From: Cupriavidus taiwanensis
GTDB taxonomy: Bacteria > Pseudomonadota > Gammaproteobacteria > Burkholderiales > Burkholderiaceae
Assembly (NCBI RefSeq): GCF_900250075.1
Contig: NZ_LT977071.1
Coordinates: forward strand, 1,261,298-1,325,297
DNA length: 64,000 nt
Direction: 5' to 3'
The position numbers and the translations under genes were made by a program. Below the pieces are notes generated by a model. The model made no database searches. It had not been told where the DNA came from and saw nothing but the letters and a program-made list of their open reading frames with translations. Positions 43,990 through 53,695 of the stretch are shown here, piece after piece (within the stretch, counting starts at the first letter, position 1; each line of letters opens with the position of its first letter).

Positions 43990-44865
43990 CTAGCTGCCGC
44001 GAGGCTGGAAAGCGTCGACGATGCTGTCGATCATCGCCCTGACCCGCGCGGTATGCCGCAGGTCCTGGTGCGTGACCAGCCAGACTTCATAGCGGCCGGC
44101 ACGCTCGCGCTCGGGCCAGATCCGCACCAGCCCGTCGCGCTCGGCCAGCGGCACCGGCACCTCGCCGATGGCCATGCCGGTGCGGATCATGGTACGCAGC
44201 ATCAGGCTGGAGTTCACCGCCGCCACCAGCCTGCCCGTGTGGATCGGCTCGCCGACGAGGGTCGGCACGGCACTGCCGTGCAGGTACGGCTGGTACATCA
44301 CCAGGTCATGGCCGGCAAAGACATCGGCCTGCGCGGGCGTGCCGCGGCGCGCCAGGTATTCGGACGATGCGAACAGGCCGACGGGCCAATGCGCCAGCCG
44401 GCGCGCCACCAGGTCCGGATTCTCCGGCTTCATGTTGCGTATCGCGATATCCGCCTCGCGGCGCGCCAGGTTCAGCATCTGCGTCGAAGTATTCAGCATG
44501 ACGCGCACATCCGGATGCTCGGCATGCACGCGTGCGATCGCCGGGATCACGAATTCGAGCGCCAGCGAATCGGTGGTGGTCACCTTGACCTCTCCTGCCA
44601 GCCGGCTGTCCGCGCCCTGGGCCTGCCTGACCAGGTCATGGGCAAACTTCTCCATCTTCTCGGCCGAGCGCAGCGCATTCTCGCCGGCGGGTGTCAGCAC
44701 ATAGCCTTCGGAAGTGCGCAGGAACAGCGTGGCGCCCAGCGCATGCTCCAGTGCCGCCAGCCGGCGCCCTACCGTCGCCTGGTCGACGCCGGCCACGCGG
44801 GCGGCCTGGCGCAGCGTGCGCTCGCGCTGGAGCGCGAGGAAAATTCGAGTATCGTCCCAGTTCAC
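43990..44865 (-). CDS. LysR family transcriptional regulator
   Basis: A 291-residue LysR regulator. The N-terminal helix-turn-helix is DDTRIFLALQRERTLRQAARVAGVDQATVGRRLAALEHALGATLFLRTSEGYVLTPAGE, followed by a normal effector-binding domain. The short spacing between helix-turn-helix and effector domain resembles AmpR/GcvA-like regulators of membrane transport genes. The adjacent YbfB remnant at 43719 may have been its original target. No palindrome was found in the 118-base gap to the next LysR gene. Confidence 0.9.
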   Translation of the reverse strand: MNWDDTRIFLALQRERTLRQAARVAGVDQATVGRRLAALEHALGATLFLRTSEGYVLTPAGENALRSAEKMEKFAHDLVRQAQGADSRLAGEVKVTTTDSLALEFVIPAIARVHAEHPDVRVMLNTSTQMLNLARREADIAIRNMKPENPDLVARRLAHWPVGLFASSEYLARRGTPAQADVFAGHDLVMYQPYLHGSAVPTLVGEPIHTGRLVAAVNSSLMLRTMIRTGMAIGEVPVPLAERDGLVRIWPERERAGRYEVWLVTHQDLRHTARVRAMIDSIVDAFQPRGS

Positions 44866-44983
44866 TTCGATGCGGCGCCTGGCGCCGGTTCTGAATCATC
44901 GTGATGCGCCGGGGCAGGACTCCGCGGCGAGATCGCCTGGCCCTTCCCCCGCGCCCTTATGTCCGCGCCATGATGTCGCGCAC

Positions 44984-46015
44984 TTATGCCCGTGCTTCAC
45001 GCGCGCTCGTCCTGCTCCCGGTCTTGACCGACGGCGCGCGCCGTGGCCCCTCCGGCAACGGTGCGGCCGGGTTGCGCCGACCGCTCTCGCGCGACGGCAC
45101 CATCGCCAGTTGCCAGCTTGGCGGCGAGCCGATGCCATGCGCCAGATGGGCGCAGAACGCCTTGACCTTCGCCGTGGCGCGAGGTGCCGCGCGCAGCAGG
45201 TAGATATTGCTTTGCGGCTGCGGCAAAGTGCCTTCCAGCAACAGTTCCTCGAGACGCCCGGCGCCGATGTCCTCGCCCACGGACCAGTCCGGCATCAGCG
45301 CGATGCCCAGCCCCTGCAGCACCGACAGGCGCCTGGCATCGCAATCGTCGCACTCGACCGCGAACGCCACGCGCGCGGCATGGGCGGGCGTCAGCAGCTC
45401 GCGCCAGCCGCGCATGCTGGTGCTGTGCGCGCGGTCGATCAGGCGATGCCGGGCCAGGTCGTCGACATGCGTCGGACGCCCGTGCATGCGCAGATAGTCC
45501 GGCGTCGCGCATACGACATAGCGCTGCGTGGCGATCGAACGGGCGATCAGGTTGCTGTCGGCCTGCTGGCCCACGCGGATCACCAGGTCAAAGCGCTCGA
45601 CCACCGGGTCGACCACGCGCTCGGTCAGCTCCAGCTCGACCGACAGGCCGGGATACTGCGCGTAGAGGCTGCCCAGGTGAGGCACCACATGGCGGCGGGC
45701 GAAGGCCGGCAGGCAGGCGACACGCAGCCGTCCGGCCACGCCCTGCTCCAGCGCCGCCACCGCATCGCGGGTTTCGCTCAGGTCCTGCAGGATGCGCGCC
45801 GCGCGCTCGTACAGCAGGTCGCCCGCGTCGGTGCGCGCCAGCGCCCGGGTCGAGCGCGTGAACAGCGCCACGCCCATTTCGCGTTCGAGCGCGTCGATCT
45901 GGCGCGCCACCGACGACGCCACCTGTCCGCGCTGGCGCGCCACGGCGGAAAAGCTGCCGGTACGCGCGACGTCGACAAAGGTGGCCAGGTTTTCGGCAAA
46001 GCGGACAAATTCCAT
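44984..46015 (-). CDS. LysR family regulator beside maleylacetate reductase
   Basis: A 343-residue LysR regulator, 30-40 residues longer than usual. The helix-turn-helix is NLATFVDVARTGSFSAVARQRGQVASSVARQIDALEREMGVALFTRSTRALARTDAGDLL. The extra length is a C-terminal tail of about 40 basic, disordered residues (PSRESGRRNPAAPLPEGPRRAPSVKTGSRTSAREARA), probably not needed for function. It diverges from the maleylacetate reductase gene, with a perfect 19-bp palindrome between them. Confidence 0.9.
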   Translation of the reverse strand: MEFVRFAENLATFVDVARTGSFSAVARQRGQVASSVARQIDALEREMGVALFTRSTRALARTDAGDLLYERAARILQDLSETRDAVAALEQGVAGRLRVACLPAFARRHVVPHLGSLYAQYPGLSVELELTERVVDPVVERFDLVIRVGQQADSNLIARSIATQRYVVCATPDYLRMHGRPTHVDDLARHRLIDRAHSTSMRGWRELLTPAHAARVAFAVECDDCDARRLSVLQGLGIALMPDWSVGEDIGAGRLEELLLEGTLPQPQSNIYLLRAAPRATAKVKAFCAHLAHGIGSPPSWQLAMVPSRESGRRNPAAPLPEGPRRAPSVKTGSRTSAREARA

Positions 46016-46111
46016 TTGTGCTTCCTCCGCAAAGGCATTGCGCGGCCGCGACGGCTTCCCGCAGCCATCGCGCTGCCCGTAGTATCGGTGGCATTGAGGC
46101 CCGCGACAAGT

Positions 46112-46130
46112 CTTTGCACGCCGTGCAAAG
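46112..46130. promoter_or_regulatory. 19-bp perfect palindrome, probable LysR site
   Basis: CTTTGCACG-C-CGTGCAAAG has perfect nine-base arms around a single centre base. It lies 38 bases upstream of the maleylacetate reductase ATG and about 97 bases from the divergent LysR start, the usual place of a LysR recognition site (T-N11-A type). Confidence 0.65.
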
Positions 46131-46167
46131 CGCTAAGGCCGGCCACGTTATCCGACGCGAGTCCTGC

Positions 46168-47247
46168 ATGCATCCCTTTTCCTACCAGACCTTGCCCCAG
46201 CGTGTCGTGTTCGGCCATGGCAGCCTGGCACGGCTGCCCGATGAAGCCGACGCACTCGGCGCCGGCCGCGTGCTGGTGCTGTGCACCCCCGGCCAGCGCG
46301 GCCTTGCCGAGCGTGCTGCCGCGCTGCTGGGGCCACGCAGCGCCGGCATCTTCGATGGCGCGGTCATGCACGTCCCGATCGAACAGGCACGCCGCGCGCG
46401 CGAGGCTGCCGCGCGCAGCGGCGCCAGCGGCGTGGTTGCCATCGGCGGCGGCTCGACCGTCGGCCTGGGCAAGGCCATCGCGCTGGAATCGAACCTGCCG
46501 GTGATTGCCGTGCCATCGACCTACGCCGGCTCCGAAATGACCACGATCTACGGCCTGACCGACGCCGGCCTGAAGCGCACCGGCCGCGATGCGCGCGTGC
46601 TGCCGCGCACGGTCATCTATGACCCCGAGCTGTCGCAGGCGCTGCCTGCCGCGATCAGCGTGACCAGCGGCATCAATGCGATCGCGCACGCGGCCGAGGG
46701 GCTCTATGCCGCGGACCGCAACCCGGTCAGCGAGTGGATGTCGCGCGAAGGCATCGCGGCGTTGAGCCGGGCCCTGCCGGTCATTGCCGACGCGGCGTCG
46801 CCGGCGGACGCGCTGCGTGCGGCGCGCGGCGATGCGCTGTATGGGGCCTGGCTGTGCGGCGCCGTGCTCGGCAGCGTCACGGTGGGGCTGCATCACAAGC
46901 TGTGCCACACGCTGGGCGGCACGCTGAACCTGCCGCACGCCGAAGTGCACACGGTGGTGCTGCCGCACGCGCTGGCCTACAACGCCGCGGCCGCGCCGCA
47001 AGCCATGCAGGCCATCGCGCAGGCCATGGGCGCTGCGCAGGCTTGCGGCGCGCGCGCCGTGTTCGACCTGTCCCTTCGGCTGGGCGCGCCGACCTCGCTG
47101 CGCGAACTGGGCATGGCGGCGGCCGATCTCGACCGGGTCTGCGCGCTGGCGCTGCGCGACCAGTATCCGAACCCGCGCCCGCTCGAACCCGAAGGCATCC
47201 GGCAACTGCTCGACGATGCCTTCGCAGGGCGGCCGCCGCGCAACTGA
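46168..47247 (+). CDS. Maleylacetate reductase (iron-type alcohol dehydrogenase family)
   Basis: A 359-residue enzyme that reduces maleylacetate to 3-oxoadipate with NAD(P)H, the last step of hydroxyquinol, resorcinol and chlorocatechol pathways. The GGGSTVGLGKAIAL cofactor motif, PVIAVPSTYAGSEMTTIYGLTD and the family site GLHHKLCHTLGGTLNLPHAEVHTVVLPHALAYN are present. ATG 46168 was chosen over upstream starts by family alignment. No hydroxyquinol or chlorocatechol dioxygenase lies in the window, so it may serve an unlinked pathway. Confidence 0.88.
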   Translation: MHPFSYQTLPQRVVFGHGSLARLPDEADALGAGRVLVLCTPGQRGLAERAAALLGPRSAGIFDGAVMHVPIEQARRAREAAARSGASGVVAIGGGSTVGLGKAIALESNLPVIAVPSTYAGSEMTTIYGLTDAGLKRTGRDARVLPRTVIYDPELSQALPAAISVTSGINAIAHAAEGLYAADRNPVSEWMSREGIAALSRALPVIADAASPADALRAARGDALYGAWLCGAVLGSVTVGLHHKLCHTLGGTLNLPHAEVHTVVLPHALAYNAAAAPQAMQAIAQAMGAAQACGARAVFDLSLRLGAPTSLRELGMAAADLDRVCALALRDQYPNPRPLEPEGIRQLLDDAFAGRPPRN

Positions 47248-47260
47248 CGCGCCAGCCGCC

Positions 47261-48724
47261 TCAGCGGCGGTAGTGCGGTGCGATCTGCGCGTCGACATTC
47301 ACCCACACCGAGCGTGCCTCGGTGTAGTCGCGCATGGCCTCGAAGCCCATCTCGCGGCCGTAGCCCGACTGTCCGACGCCGCCAAACGGGCTGCCGGGGC
47401 TGACACGCTTGTAGCAGTTGATCCAGCACATGCCGGCATGCATCGCGCCGGCCAGCTGATGCGCCCGTGACAGGTCGCGGGTCCACAGGCCGCTGCCGAG
47501 GCCGTACGGCGTGCCGTTGGCAATGGCCAGCGCCTGCTCGTCGCTGCCAAAGCGCAGCACGGTGACGAACGGGCCGAACACCTCTTCCTGCGCCACGCGG
47601 TCATCGGGACGCGCCTGCACGATGGTCGGCTCGACGTAGTAGCCTTGCGCCAGCGCCGCCGCCGCGGGCGCCTTGCCACCCGCCAGCACTTCGCCGCCCT
47701 GCTCGCGCGCGACATCCACATACGACAGCACCCGGTCGCGATGCTGCGCCGACGTGAGAGGCCCCATCTCCGTCTCCGGGTCCAGCGGGTTGCCGATCCG
47801 GATCGAAGCCGCCAGCGCGCTGAACCGGTCCAGGAACGCATCGGCAATGCGCTCGTGCAGCACCAGCCGTGAACCGGCGATGCAGGCCTGGCCCTGGTTA
47901 TGGAAAATGGCCCAGGCCGCGCCGTTGACCGCGGCATCGAGATCGGCATCGTCGAAGACGATGTTGGCGCCTTTGCCGCCCAGCTCCAGCTGCACGCGTT
48001 TCAGGTTGCCCTGCGAGGCCTCGACGATCCTGCGCCCCGTGGCGGTCGAACCCGTAAAGGCGATCTTGCCGACGCGCGGATGCCCGGCAAGGCGCTGGCC
48101 CGCCGTATGGCCGTATCCGGGCACCACGTTGACCACGCCGTCGGGAAAGCCGACCTCGGCCATCAGCTCTGCAATGCGCAGCGACGACAGCGGCGTCAGC
48201 TCTGACGGCTTGATCACCACCGTATTGCCCGCCGCCAGCGCCGGGCCCATCTTCCAGCTGGTGAACATCAGCGGGAAGTTCCACGGCACGATCTGCCCGA
48301 CCACGCCGATCGGCGCCCGCTGCACGTAGTTGAGGAAACCCGGCTCCACCGGCACCACCGTGCCTTCGAGCTTGTCGGCCATGCCGCCGAAGTAGCGGAA
48401 GCAGGCGGCCGTGCGCGGCACATCGAGGGCGCGGGAATCGCGAATCGGATGGCCCGTGTCCAGCGATTCGAGCCGTGCCAGCTCTTCGGCGTTGGCTTCG
48501 ATGGCATCCGCCAGCCTGAGCAGCAGGCGCCCGCGCTGCGCGGCGGCCATGCGCGACCACGCCGGGAAAGCGCGCGCGGCGGCTTCCACCGCCACGTCGA
48601 CATCGGCCGCCTCCGCGGCCGCGATGTGGGTGATGACGCTGCCGTCGTGCGGATTCAGTACTTCGATGGTGGCGCCGCTCAGTGCGTCGACGAAACGCCC
48701 GTTGATAAAGAGCTTGTTCTGCAT
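47261..48724 (-). CDS. NAD(P)-dependent aldehyde dehydrogenase
   Basis: A 487-residue ALDH superfamily enzyme. The catalytic Cys is in GQACIAGSRL, the general base Glu in LELGGKGANIVFDD, and the cofactor loop is FTGSTATGRRI. The C-terminal SPFGGVGQSGYGREMGFEAMRDYTEARSVWVNV is typical of betaine-aldehyde/phenylacetaldehyde-type ALDHs. The substrate is unknown. It starts 31 bases after the Bug gene on the same strand and converges with the maleylacetate reductase gene. ATG 48724 is preferred over an upstream TTG at 48766. Confidence 0.9.
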   Translation of the reverse strand: MQNKLFINGRFVDALSGATIEVLNPHDGSVITHIAAAEAADVDVAVEAAARAFPAWSRMAAAQRGRLLLRLADAIEANAEELARLESLDTGHPIRDSRALDVPRTAACFRYFGGMADKLEGTVVPVEPGFLNYVQRAPIGVVGQIVPWNFPLMFTSWKMGPALAAGNTVVIKPSELTPLSSLRIAELMAEVGFPDGVVNVVPGYGHTAGQRLAGHPRVGKIAFTGSTATGRRIVEASQGNLKRVQLELGGKGANIVFDDADLDAAVNGAAWAIFHNQGQACIAGSRLVLHERIADAFLDRFSALAASIRIGNPLDPETEMGPLTSAQHRDRVLSYVDVAREQGGEVLAGGKAPAAAALAQGYYVEPTIVQARPDDRVAQEEVFGPFVTVLRFGSDEQALAIANGTPYGLGSGLWTRDLSRAHQLAGAMHAGMCWINCYKRVSPGSPFGGVGQSGYGREMGFEAMRDYTEARSVWVNVDAQIAPHYRR

Positions 48725-48755
48725 GCTGGATGGTGGACTGGTTAAAGCCGACGAA

Positions 48756-49781
48756 CTAGTCGGCAACGATATTGCGGGACTTGATCAGCCGGCCCCAGCG
48801 CGCCGATTCCTGCCGGACCAGCTGATTCGCCTGGGCGCCGTCGCCAGCCACGATGTCGAAGCCGCCCTCGGTCAGCTGCCTGGCCACGGCCGGATCGCGC
48901 AGCGTCGCCGTCACCGCCGTGGCAAGCCTGGCGACGACCGCGGGCGGCGTCTTCGCCGGCGCGATCATGGCAACCCACGAGTACGCCTCGAAGCCCTTGT
49001 AGAGCTCCGCCACGGCCGGCACGCCGGGCAGGCGGCCATCGCGTTGCGTCGACGTGATCGCCAGCGCGCGCAGCTTGCCGGCCTGCACATACGGCAGGCA
49101 CAGCGCCAGGCTGGCGATCATCGAATCGACGTGGCCGCCGAGCAGGTCATTGATGGCCGGGCCGCCACCCTTGTAGGGGGTATGGATGCCGCTGGTGCCG
49201 GCCGCCTCGTGGAAAGCCTCGGCCACCAGCTGGTTGGAGCTGCCGGACCCGACCGACGCGTACGACACCTTGCCCGGTGTTCGTGCCGCCGCTACGTACT
49301 CCTGCACGGTCTTGTAGGGTGAAGCGGCGGGCACGACCAGCACCATCGGCGCCCGTACCATGTACGAGACGCCGGCGAGATCCTTCTGCGCGTCATACGG
49401 CAGCTTCGGATAGAAGTGGCGCTCGGTGGCAAAGCTGTCGAACACCATGCCAATGGTGTACCCGTCCGGCTGGCTGCGCGCGATCTGGGCCGTGCCAATG
49501 GTGCCGCTGGCGCCGGGGCGGTTGTCGATGATCACCGACTGGTCCAGGCGCTTGCGCAGGCCCTCCTGCGTCTGGCGCGCGACCTTGTCGACCACGCCGC
49601 CGGCGGGAAACGGCACGATCAGCGTGACCGGCTTGGCTGGCCAGTTCTCGCCCGCGGTCGCCGCGGCGGGCAGGGCCAGCGCCAGGGCAGCCAGCGCCGG
49701 GAGCAGCCACCGGACGCCCGGCACTGGCGGCGCCGCCAGCGGGACCATGAAACGTTGCTTGCGTACAGTTGCCGTCTCCAT
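48756..49781 (-). CDS. Bug/TctC-type periplasmic solute-binding protein
   Basis: A 341-residue Bug protein. The signal sequence is preceded by about 25 residues; the mature part starts near GENWPAKPVTLIVPFPAGGVVDKVARQTQ and includes IIDNRPGASGTIGTAQIARSQPDGYT, both family motifs. No TctA/TctB membrane partner is visible, as is common for Bug genes in Burkholderiales. It is co-directional with the aldehyde dehydrogenase gene, which suggests a shared substrate. ATG 49781 has a GAGGTGAAG site upstream. Confidence 0.9.
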   Translation of the reverse strand: METATVRKQRFMVPLAAPPVPGVRWLLPALAALALALPAAATAGENWPAKPVTLIVPFPAGGVVDKVARQTQEGLRKRLDQSVIIDNRPGASGTIGTAQIARSQPDGYTIGMVFDSFATERHFYPKLPYDAQKDLAGVSYMVRAPMVLVVPAASPYKTVQEYVAAARTPGKVSYASVGSGSSNQLVAEAFHEAAGTSGIHTPYKGGGPAINDLLGGHVDSMIASLALCLPYVQAGKLRALAITSTQRDGRLPGVPAVAELYKGFEAYSWVAMIAPAKTPPAVVARLATAVTATLRDPAVARQLTEGGFDIVAGDGAQANQLVRQESARWGRLIKSRNIVAD

Positions 49782-50110
49782 TTGCTTCACCTCGCTTTGC
49801 ATTGCCTTGTTTTGTGGCGGGCACATTGCACCTATTGCTTTCTGAGCAAAGATGAGAGGCCGCTTTTTGCCGATCCAATAATATGGGCCGCTGCGGCGGG
49901 CGATAAGACCTTCGCACTGCCTAATGCCTTTGCGGCCAAAGCAAAGATATTGGCAAGGTTCGCCGCCAAGCCTGCCAGCGCAAAGGTGAAGGTTCGCCCG
50001 CTCATAAAGCTGAAGGACGCGACTTCCCCTGTCCAGAACCGGTAGAACGGATTGGCTATAGTTCTGCACATCGACAGCGCGACACCAACCACGGACATCC
50101 CGGAACCGGC
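49782..50110. other. Intergenic region with a possible small ORF
   Basis: The 329 bases between the divergent Bug and PhoD genes hold no clear gene. A minus-strand frame of about 80 codons (stop at 49832) reads FTFALAGLAANLANIFALAAKALGSAKVL... and could encode a small membrane peptide, but it has no ribosome site and no recognised similarity. Treat as an unconfirmed ORF. Confidence 0.25.
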
Positions 50111-51724
50111 ATGCAAAGAAGAACCTTCCTGACGCTGGCGGCAGCCTCTGCCCTCGCCACCCAGCTGCCCCGCTGGGCCATCTCCGGCACGCTGCGCGAA
50201 CACGATCTGTTCCAGCTGGGCGTGGCCAGCGGCGCGCCGACGCCCGATGGATTCGTGCTGTGGACGCGCCTGTTCGCCGGCGCCATCCCCGGCACGCCGC
50301 AGGCCGATGCCCTCGGCGCCACGCCGCTGCAGGGGCCGCTGACCGTCGGGTGGGAGGTTGCCGAGGACGACGCATTCCGGCGCATCGTGCGCCGCGGCCA
50401 GGCGCAGGCGCTGCCGGAACTCGGCCATTCCGTGCATGTGGAAGTCGACGGGCTGCGCCCCGACCGCTGGTACTACTACCGCTTCATGCACGGCGACGCA
50501 GTCACCACCCCGGCCCGCACCCGCACCGCGCCGGCGACAGACACGCTGGCGGCGCGCGTGCGCTTTGCCTTTGCCTCCTGCCAGCGCTGGGAGCAAGGTC
50601 ACTACGCCGCCTACAGGCAGATGGTGCAGGAAGAACTGGACCTGGTGGTGTTCCTGGGCGACTACATCTACGAGGGCGCGGTGCCGGCCAGTGCGCGGAC
50701 GCACCTGCCGCGCACCCACAGCTTGCCCACCGCGACCAGCCTGCAGGACTTTCGCGACCGCTACGCGCTGTACAAGAGCGACCCGCTGCTGCAGGCTATG
50801 CATGCTGCGTGCCCCTGGCTGGTAACCTGGGATGACCATGAGGTGCAGAACGACTATGCGGGACGCGCGGGCAGCGAGCCTGCCACCGCATTTCTTGCAA
50901 GGCGCACGGCCGGATACCAGGCGTTCTATGAAAACATGCCGATCCGCGCAAGCACGCTGGTGCACGGCACGGCGGGCCTTGGCAGGCCCGATGCGCTGAG
51001 CATCCATGCACGCCATCGCTGGGGCCGGCTGGTCGATTTCCATGTGCTGGACGACCGCCAGTATCGCGATATCCAGCCCTGCCGTGAACCTGGACGGCCT
51101 CGCAAGGGCGCAGTGTCCCCCGGCGAATGCAGCGCGCTCTACGATCCGCGCCGCACCATGCTGGGCAGCGCGCAGGAGCGATGGCTGGCACAGGGGCTGG
51201 CGCAGGACCAGCACGACCAGACGCGCTGGAGCGCGATCGCGCAGCAAACCATCTTCTCGCGGCGGAACTACAAGGCGCCGCCGGAAGAAGCCTTCCACAG
51301 CGATACCTGGGATGGCTATCCCGCCGCGCGCCAGCGCCTGCTCGACAGCATCGCCGCGGCGGCGCCGCGCAATACCGTGTTCATTGGCGGCGATATCCAC
51401 CAGCACTACGCTTGCAATGTACTGGCGGACTTCGGCGACCCGTCATCCCGCGTGATCGCCAGCGAGTTCTGCACGACCTCCATTGCCTCGGCCTCGGGCA
51501 GCAGCGAGCGGAGTGTGGCAAAGATCGTGGCCCACAACCCGCATATCGTGCATGCACGGCCGGACCAGCGCGGCTACAGCGTGGTCGAGGCCACGCCTGC
51601 GCGCTGGGCCGCCACGCTGCGCGCCGTGGAAGACGTGGCGCGCGCCGACAGCGCGGTCGTCACGCAGGCGGCGTTCGTGGTAGAGGATAGGCGGCCGGGC
51701 GTGCAGCGGGCCGGGGCGGGCTAG
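50111..51724 (+). CDS. PhoD-like phosphodiesterase/alkaline phosphatase, Tat-exported
   Basis: A 537-residue PhoD-family enzyme. The N-terminus has a Tat signal (QRRTFLTLAAASALA). An N-terminal beta-sandwich domain (FQLGVASGAPTPDGFVLWTRLF) precedes the phosphatase core: FAFASCQRWEQGHYAAYRQM, LVVFLGDYIYEG, LVTWDDHEVQNDYAG and FIGGDIHQHYACNV. These hold the Asp, Asn and His metal ligands. PhoD acts on phosphodiesters or phosphomonoesters in the periplasm, usually with calcium and iron. No Pho box was found upstream, but the search was by eye only. Confidence 0.9.
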   Translation: MQRRTFLTLAAASALATQLPRWAISGTLREHDLFQLGVASGAPTPDGFVLWTRLFAGAIPGTPQADALGATPLQGPLTVGWEVAEDDAFRRIVRRGQAQALPELGHSVHVEVDGLRPDRWYYYRFMHGDAVTTPARTRTAPATDTLAARVRFAFASCQRWEQGHYAAYRQMVQEELDLVVFLGDYIYEGAVPASARTHLPRTHSLPTATSLQDFRDRYALYKSDPLLQAMHAACPWLVTWDDHEVQNDYAGRAGSEPATAFLARRTAGYQAFYENMPIRASTLVHGTAGLGRPDALSIHARHRWGRLVDFHVLDDRQYRDIQPCREPGRPRKGAVSPGECSALYDPRRTMLGSAQERWLAQGLAQDQHDQTRWSAIAQQTIFSRRNYKAPPEEAFHSDTWDGYPAARQRLLDSIAAAAPRNTVFIGGDIHQHYACNVLADFGDPSSRVIASEFCTTSIASASGSSERSVAKIVAHNPHIVHARPDQRGYSVVEATPARWAATLRAVEDVARADSAVVTQAAFVVEDRRPGVQRAGAG

Positions 51725-51839
51725 GTCGGCGCCCGCAGCACACTGCGGTGGCACGAACCTGCTGATTGTTTGCTACCTCTCCCGCTTGCGGGAGAGACCA
51801 CCGCCCGCTTGCACGTGCCCGATCGGACAAAAATCGGCC

Positions 51840-51922
51840 AAATAACCGGCCAAATAACCGGCCAAATAACCGGCCAAATAACCGGCCAAATAATCGGCCA
51901 AATAATCGGCCAAATAATCGGC
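51840..51922. repeat. 12-bp tandem repeat, about seven copies
   Basis: The unit is AAATAACCGGCC or its one-base variant AAATAATCGGCC: four copies of the first form followed by three of the second, the last truncated by one base. A partial unit precedes them. The array lies in the short convergent gap between phoD-like and the pxp operon. Minus-strand open frames through it read only as a repeated tetrapeptide and are not genes. Confidence 0.95.
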
Positions 51923-51959
51923 AAACGAATCGACAAACCAGGCCGGCGGCCGTCCGCAC

Positions 51960-53690
51960 TCACTCCACGCTGGCCAGCCGCGCCCCCGCGGCCAGGAACA
52001 CCCCCGATTCAGCCTGCCACGTAACGCGGCCGCTGCGATGGGCGTGGACCTGCACCTCCATCTTCATCGCTTCCATCACCGCGAGCAGGTCGCCTTCGCT
52101 GACCTCGTCGCCCGCGTTGACCTTCCAGGCCTGCACGGTGCCGGCGATCGGCGAAGGCAGGTCGGCGGCGTTGGTGGGCGCAGCCGGCGCGGGTGCGGCC
52201 GCACCGCCCTGCCCCGGCGCTTCGGCCAGGCCCCGCAGCAGCTGCGCCGGCAGGCCCAGCACCATGCGGCGGCCGTCGATCTCGATCGCGGTGCGCAGCA
52301 GGCTGCCATCCGGCTGAGGCTCGGCGCGCACGGCGGCGGCCAGCGGCTCGGCGAAGTCTGACTCGATCCAGCGCGTATGGACCTTGAAGCCATCGGCGCC
52401 CAGGAAATCGGCATGGTCGATCACGGCGCGATGGAACGGCAGCACCGAGGCCACGCCCTCGATCCGGAACTCGCGCAGCGCGCGGCGCGCACGCGCCAGC
52501 GCCTGCTCGCGCGTGGCGCCCGTCACGATCAGCTTGGCCATCAGCGAGTCGAAGGTGCCGGGCACCACCGAGCCGGTCTGCACGCCGGAATCGACGCGAA
52601 CGCCCGGGCCGGACGGTACCTCGAAGCACTGCACCGGGCCCGGCGTCGGCAGGAAGCCACGGCCGACGTCCTCGGCGTTGATGCGGAACTCGATCGAATG
52701 GCCCAGCGGCGCCGGCGTTTCGGTGATCGACAGCGGCAGGCCGTCGGCCACGCGCAGTTGCTCGACCACCAGGTCGACACCGGTGGTCTGCTCGGTCACC
52801 GGGTGCTCGACCTGCAGGCGGGTGTTGACCTCCAGGAACGAGATCGCACCACCGGCGCTGAGCAGGAATTCGACCGTGCCGGCGCTGGTGTAGCCCGCGG
52901 CGGCGCAGATTTCGCGCGCGGCGGCGTGGATGCGGGCGCGCTGTTCGTCGCTCAGGAACGGCGCCGGGGCCTCTTCCACCAGCTTCTGGTTGCGCCGCTG
53001 CAGCGAACAGTCGCGCGTGCCGAGCACCACCACGTTGCCGTGCCGGTCGGCCAGCACCTGTGCTTCGATATGGCGCGGCTTGTCGAGGAACTGCTCGACG
53101 AAGCATTCGCCGCGGCCGAAAGCCGTGACCGCCTCGCGCACGGCTGACGCGTACAGCTCTTCGACCTCATCCATGCGCCAGGCGATCTTCATGCCGCGGC
53201 CGCCGCCGCCGAAGGCCGCCTTGATGATGATGGGCAGGCCGTGGCGCTCGGCAAAGGCCAGCACTTCGTTGGCATCGCTCACCGGGTCGGGCGTGCCGGC
53301 CACCAGCGGCGCGCCCACCTGCAGCGCGATCTTGCGCGCTTCCACCTTGTCGCCCAGCCGGGCAATGGTTTCCGGCGACGGTCCGATCCAGGTCAGGCCG
53401 GCATCGATCACCGCGCGGGCGAAGGCTTCGCTTTCCGACAGGAAGCCATAGCCCGGGTGCACCGCGTCGGCGCCGCTGCGGCGCGCGATCTCCAGCAGCT
53501 TGGGGATATTCAAGTAGGTGTCGGCCGGGCGGTCGCCGTCGAGGCCGTAGGCTTCGTCGGCCAGGAGCGCGTGGATCGCGTCGATATCGGCATTGGCATA
53601 GACAGCGACGGAGGCCACGCCATAGTCGGCGCAGGCGCGGATGATGCGAACGGCGATCTCGCCACGGTTGGCAATCAGGACTTTCTTCAT
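51960..53690 (-). CDS. Biotin carboxylase-BCCP fusion of the pxp cluster
   Basis: A 576-residue fusion. The N-terminal biotin carboxylase (residues 1 to about 450) has the ATP-grasp motifs [13 protein letters not shown] and [25 protein letters not shown] Pro/Ala linker leads to a biotinyl domain with the biotin-accepting Lys in [10 protein letters not shown] (near the end). The last five-base gap to pxpBC and the shared strand place it in the 5-oxoproline operon. Similar accC-accB-like genes are often found beside ycsF/kip genes; which acceptor it carboxylates is not known. It is not the main fatty-acid ACC subunit. Confidence 0.9.
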   Translation of the reverse strand: MKKVLIANRGEIAVRIIRACADYGVASVAVYANADIDAIHALLADEAYGLDGDRPADTYLNIPKLLEIARRSGADAVHPGYGFLSESEAFARAVIDAGLTWIGPSPETIARLGDKVEARKIALQVGAPLVAGTPDPVSDANEVLAFAERHGLPIIIKAAFGGGGRGMKIAWRMDEVEELYASAVREAVTAFGRGECFVEQFLDKPRHIEAQVLADRHGNVVVLGTRDCSLQRRNQKLVEEAPAPFLSDEQRARIHAAAREICAAAGYTSAGTVEFLLSAGGAISFLEVNTRLQVEHPVTEQTTGVDLVVEQLRVADGLPLSITETPAPLGHSIEFRINAEDVGRGFLPTPGPVQCFEVPSGPGVRVDSGVQTGSVVPGTFDSLMAKLIVTGATREQALARARRALREFRIEGVASVLPFHRAVIDHADFLGADGFKVHTRWIESDFAEPLAAAVRAEPQPDGSLLRTAIEIDGRRMVLGLPAQLLRGLAEAPGQGGAAAPAPAAPTNAADLPSPIAGTVQAWKVNAGDEVSEGDLLAVMEAMKMEVQVHAHRSGRVTWQAESGVFLAAGARLASVE

Positions 53691-53695
53691 GGCAG

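Noticed and set aside
51840..51922. Tandem array considered as a CRISPR.
   Set aside because: The units are 12 bases and directly adjacent with no spacers, and no cas genes occur in the window.
51660..51959. Minus-strand ORFs across the 12-bp repeat reading as repeated Leu-Phe-Gly-Arg or Ile-Trp-Pro units.
   Set aside because: The open frames exist only because the unit length is a multiple of three; there is no start signal or flanking coding sequence.
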